This document shows, in pieces, positions 61,541 through 64,000 of a stretch of DNA of 64,000 nucleotides (position 1 is its first letter; each line of letters opens with the position of its first letter). Source of the stretch: Xanthobacter autotrophicus Py2 (lineage in GTDB: Bacteria; Pseudomonadota; Alphaproteobacteria; Rhizobiales; Xanthobacteraceae). The position numbers were made by a program, and so were the translations under genes. A model generated the notes under the pieces. That model did not search any database. It was not told the origin of the DNA and was given only the letters and a program-made list of their open reading frames with translations. Location: the NCBI GenBank assembly GCA_000017645.1, contig CP000781.1, forward strand, positions 806,001 to 870,000, written 5' to 3'.

Positions 61541-64000
61541 ACCGTCGGACCGTCATCGTTGAGGGGCCGCTCGCCTTTCGTATGAGGCGCATCGCCGCCG
61601 CGCGACAGGGCGAAGCTGGCGTACAGATCATGACCTTGCCGCAGCTTGCGGCGCGCCTCGCCGGCGGCTTCACGCGCCCAGCGCGATCCGAGGACCTTGA
61701 CCCGGCGATCCGGTTGGCACTCGACGCCGGCGGTTTCGCCGAACTCGAGAGCATCCGAAGCCTGCCCGGCATGACGCGTTCAGTGGCTTGGACGCTGACC
61801 CGGCTATGGAACGCCGACTTCGCATTGGCCGACCGCGCCCATGAGCGCGCGCGGCTTCAGGATCTTATGACGATCGAGGCGCGCGTGCGTGCGAGCCTGC
61901 CGGCGGGTGTGCTGTCGCCGCGCGATCTGCGCGATGCCGCCCTGCAGCGCGTGACGCACGCGCCAGCGGTCCTCGGCGCGGTCGAGCTTGATCGCGTCGT
62001 GCGCGTCGCCTCGGTTTGGCGGCCGCTGCTCATCGCCCTGGCGCGGCAGGCACCGCTCACCTGGCGCAATCCCGGCGATCCCGATGCCGCCTGGTTCACC
62101 GGCGAGCTTGGTTCCGATCCGCGGCCCACACCGGCGTCGCCTGACATCGTCTCCTGCGCCTCGCCGCGCGCCGAGGCCGTCGAAGCTCTGCGGTGGACCC
62201 GCGAACTCATCGCGTCGGGCCGCGCTCGGCCGGACGAGATCGCCGTCTGCGCCACGGCGACCGAAGATTGGGACGACCACATGCTGGTGCTGGCGGCCGA
62301 CGCCGGTCTGCCGTTGCATTTCTCGCACGGCATGCCGGCCCTGGCGTCGCGCGAAGGGCAGGCCTGTGCCGCCCTGGCCGACGTCTTGATCAACGGGTTG
62401 AGTCAGGGTCGCGTGCGCCGTCTCTTCGGCCACGCCGCCGGGCGCAGCCGCGGCCTCGACGCGCTGCCTCCGAGCTGGGCGCAGGGCCTGCGGCCTGGCG
62501 CTGCCCTCTTCGAGCTTGAGCAATGGCGGCGCGCACTCGATGAAGCCCACGCGCACCGCACGGATGGTGTCGACGTGCGGCCGCTGCTCATCCCGGTTCT
62601 CGAGGTGCTTGCCAGAGGAGCCGCCGCCGCAGATGCGGCCGGGGGCTTGCTGCTCGGACGCGCGGCGCGGGCGCTCTGGGTCGAGGCGCTGCGCCGCGCG
62701 CCGCCAGAGGCGCTCGAATTCTCGCTGCAGGAGCTTCGTCTTCCCGATGGCCGCGACCCGGGCGCCTGCGCGGTCTGGTGTCCAGCGGGTCATCTCGCAG
62801 CGGCGCCACGACGCTTCGTCCGCCTGCTCGGCCTGTCGACGCGATCGTGGCCGCGGCGGTCCGGCGAAGATCCATTGGTTCCGAGCCACATCCTGTCGCG
62901 TGACGCCCTCGATTCCGAGTCGGTCACCGAACAGGACCGGCGCACGTATATGCTCGTCACCGCACAGGCCGGCGGCGCTCTGGTGCTCTCACGCAGTCGC
63001 CGCAACGCCCAAGGCGGGCTGCAGGCGCCCAGTCCGCTCGTGCCGCACGACCCGCGACGCACCACGGCGTTGAAACGCGCACGCGTCCCGAGCCATGCGT
63101 TCAGCGAAGCCGATCGCCTGCTCGCGCGGCCCGAGGAGGCGGCGACCTCGCCTGTGCTGCGAGCAGCTGACGCTTGCTGGCGCAATCGCCGAAGCCCCGC
63201 AGTCACCGCTCATGACGGCCGCGTGCGCGAGGATCATCCCGTCATCGCCCGAGCCATCGCGCAGGTGCAGTCCGCGACGTCGCTTCGCCTCATGCTGCGC
63301 GACCCGCTTGCCTTCGTGTGGCGCTACGCCTTGGGCTGGCGTTCGCTGGTCGAAGACGAACAGCCCTTGTCGCTCGACGCGCGCGCCTTCGGCGAGCTCG
63401 TCCACGAGATGCTGAAACGCACGGTCGACGCGCTCGAACCTCAACCCGGCTATGTGCGCGCGGCCCGCCATGAGATCGAGAACGCCCTCGATGCGGCGTC
63501 CGCCGCCATCGCGGTGCAGTGGCCGGTCGAGCGCTCGACCCCGCCCGTCCTCTTGTGGCGCCACACCCTCGCGGCCGCACGCGATCTCGCGCTGAAGGCG
63601 CTGACGCTCGACGAGGCATTTCAGCCGGTCACGCGCAGCTGGACCGAAGTGGCGTTCGGCCGCGAGGACGACGGGACGAACGCCGCCGGCGATCTGCTGT
63701 GGCCGCCGACAGCGCAGGTGATCATTCCCGGCGCCGGGTTGCGCATTCGCGGCAGCATCGATCGGGTGGATTTCAATAGCGCACACAACGGCGTTCGTGT
63801 CTCCGACTATAAGACCGGCGTCGAACCGCCGAAGGCTAACGAGATCGTTCTCGGGCGCGGCGCCGAGCTGCAGCGCGTGTTCTACGCCTTGGCCGCGCGC
63901 CAACTGGTAGCGGACAATCCGCGGGTCATTGCGCGCCTGGTCTTCCTCGGGACCGATCGGCCCAGGCCGTACAGTCTTCCCGATGTTGATCAGGCGATCG
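61537..64000 (+). CDS. RecB/AddB-family PD-(D/E)XK nuclease, 3' end outside window
   Basis: An open frame of more than 820 residues leaves the right edge without a stop. It starts RTVIVEGPLAFRMRRIAAAR and has a helicase-like body without Walker motifs. At the C terminus are SATSLRLMLRDPLAFVWRYALGW, FGELVHEMLKRT (His motif), LRIRGSIDRVDF and VRVSDYKTG (the Asp and D-x-K of the RecB nuclease) and AELQRVFYALA (Gln-Tyr-type motif). All active-site residues are present, unlike in the helicase fusion at 54907, so this protein probably supplies the cutting activity as in AddAB. It is the last gene in the Ubl operon seen here. Confidence 0.85.
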   Translation, partial: MNRRTVIVEGPLAFRMRRIAAARQGEAGVQIMTLPQLAARLAGGFTRPARSEDLDPAIRLALDAGGFAELESIRSLPGMTRSVAWTLTRLWNADFALADRAHERARLQDLMTIEARVRASLPAGVLSPRDLRDAALQRVTHAPAVLGAVELDRVVRVASVWRPLLIALARQAPLTWRNPGDPDAAWFTGELGSDPRPTPASPDIVSCASPRAEAVEALRWTRELIASGRARPDEIAVCATATEDWDDHMLVLAADAGLPLHFSHGMPALASREGQACAALADVLINGLSQGRVRRLFGHAAGRSRGLDALPPSWAQGLRPGAALFELEQWRRALDEAHAHRTDGVDVRPLLIPVLEVLARGAAAADAAGGLLLGRAARALWVEALRRAPPEALEFSLQELRLPDGRDPGACAVWCPAGHLAAAPRRFVRLLGLSTRSWPRRSGEDPLVPSHILSRDALDSESVTEQDRRTYMLVTAQAGGALVLSRSRRNAQGGLQAPSPLVPHDPRRTTALKRARVPSHAFSEADRLLARPEEAATSPVLRAADACWRNRRSPAVTAHDGRVREDHPVIARAIAQVQSATSLRLMLRDPLAFVWRYALGWRSLVEDEQPLSLDARAFGELVHEMLKRTVDALEPQPGYVRAARHEIENALDAASAAIAVQWPVERSTPPVLLWRHTLAAARDLALKALTLDEAFQPVTRSWTEVAFGREDDGTNAAGDLLWPPTAQVIIPGAGLRIRGSIDRVDFNSAHNGVRVSDYKTGVEPPKANEIVLGRGAELQRVFYALAARQLVADNPRVIARLVFLGTDRPRPYSLPDVDQAI

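Noticed and set aside
61804..62889. 361-codon minus-strand frame
   Set aside because: Mirror frame of the RecB/AddB-type nuclease gene, which has clear catalytic motifs.
1..64000. tRNA, rRNA or CRISPR array
   Set aside because: I saw no cloverleaf-type segment, ribosomal sequence or regularly spaced repeats; the GTTCGAATC-like word at about 57300 is inside the helicase gene.

Overview
The window is GC-rich DNA with alphaproteobacterial character, most likely from a Rhizobiales (Hyphomicrobiales) relative. It carries a large integrative-conjugative or plasmid-like element. The call rests on the trb-type conjugation operon, the DUF2274/DUF2840/DUF736/DUF2285/DUF932 backbone proteins, the strawberry-notch-like helicase and the very large ParB-like proteins, a gene set typical of alphaproteobacterial mobile elements. 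I cannot name the species, and I see no integrase, tRNA, rRNA or CRISPR array.

Layout. (1) 1-4173: a strawberry-notch-like methyltransferase/helicase that runs off the left edge. (2) 4386-6019: a small defence operon of TIR protein, caspase-like protease and RyR-domain protein, resembling a caspase-effector (type IV) Thoeris. (3) 6037-12013: conserved small backbone genes and a ParB-like protein. (4) 12131-20766: an insertion or scar region with a truncated radC, an excisionase-type HTH gene, remnants of DUF1801 and VOC genes, and a chromosomal-looking cargo of LysR, cupin, RND efflux pair and LysR. (5) 21145-35120: DUF2274, trbI-G-F-L-K-J-E-D-C-B, a CopG-like protein, the TraG coupling protein and a relaxase, followed by a likely oriT with an IncP-like nic site near 35275. 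(6) 35677-36765: an IS110-family transposase inserted next to oriT. (7) 36956-42562: lytic transglycosylase, two DUF736 proteins, TraF-type peptidase, DUF2840, RHH protein, ParA, AlpA-type HTH, DUF2285 region, and a divergent XRE regulator behind a palindromic double promoter. (8) 43036-51419: a second set of backbone genes (small membrane proteins, DUF2493, Toprim, a second ParB-like protein, DUF932), several of them paralogous to region 3 and preceded by the same leader hairpins.

(9) 51601-64000 is the most interesting part. Three transcription units read rightwards: a caspase-like protease; a sigma-factor-like protein, an HTH-like protein and an ImmA/IrrE-UvrD helicase fusion; and a double ubiquitin-like protein, E2-like, JAB-like and E1-like protein followed by a RecB/AddB-family nuclease. 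Upstream of each unit I find the same bipartite element, TTTCCGGGTT-N13-CGAT(C/T)A, identical in spacing and lying 60-66 bases before the likely start codon. This ties protease, helicase-nuclease and ubiquitin-like conjugation into one apparent regulon, probably driven by the sigma-like protein encoded inside it. The parts are known (the Ubl-E2-JAB-E1 order is that of bacterial Bil operons; helicase plus nuclease resembles AddAB), but I do not know of a described system combining them under a private promoter.

All functional calls are from reading motifs and family resemblance by eye; no search was run. The genes at both edges are incomplete.
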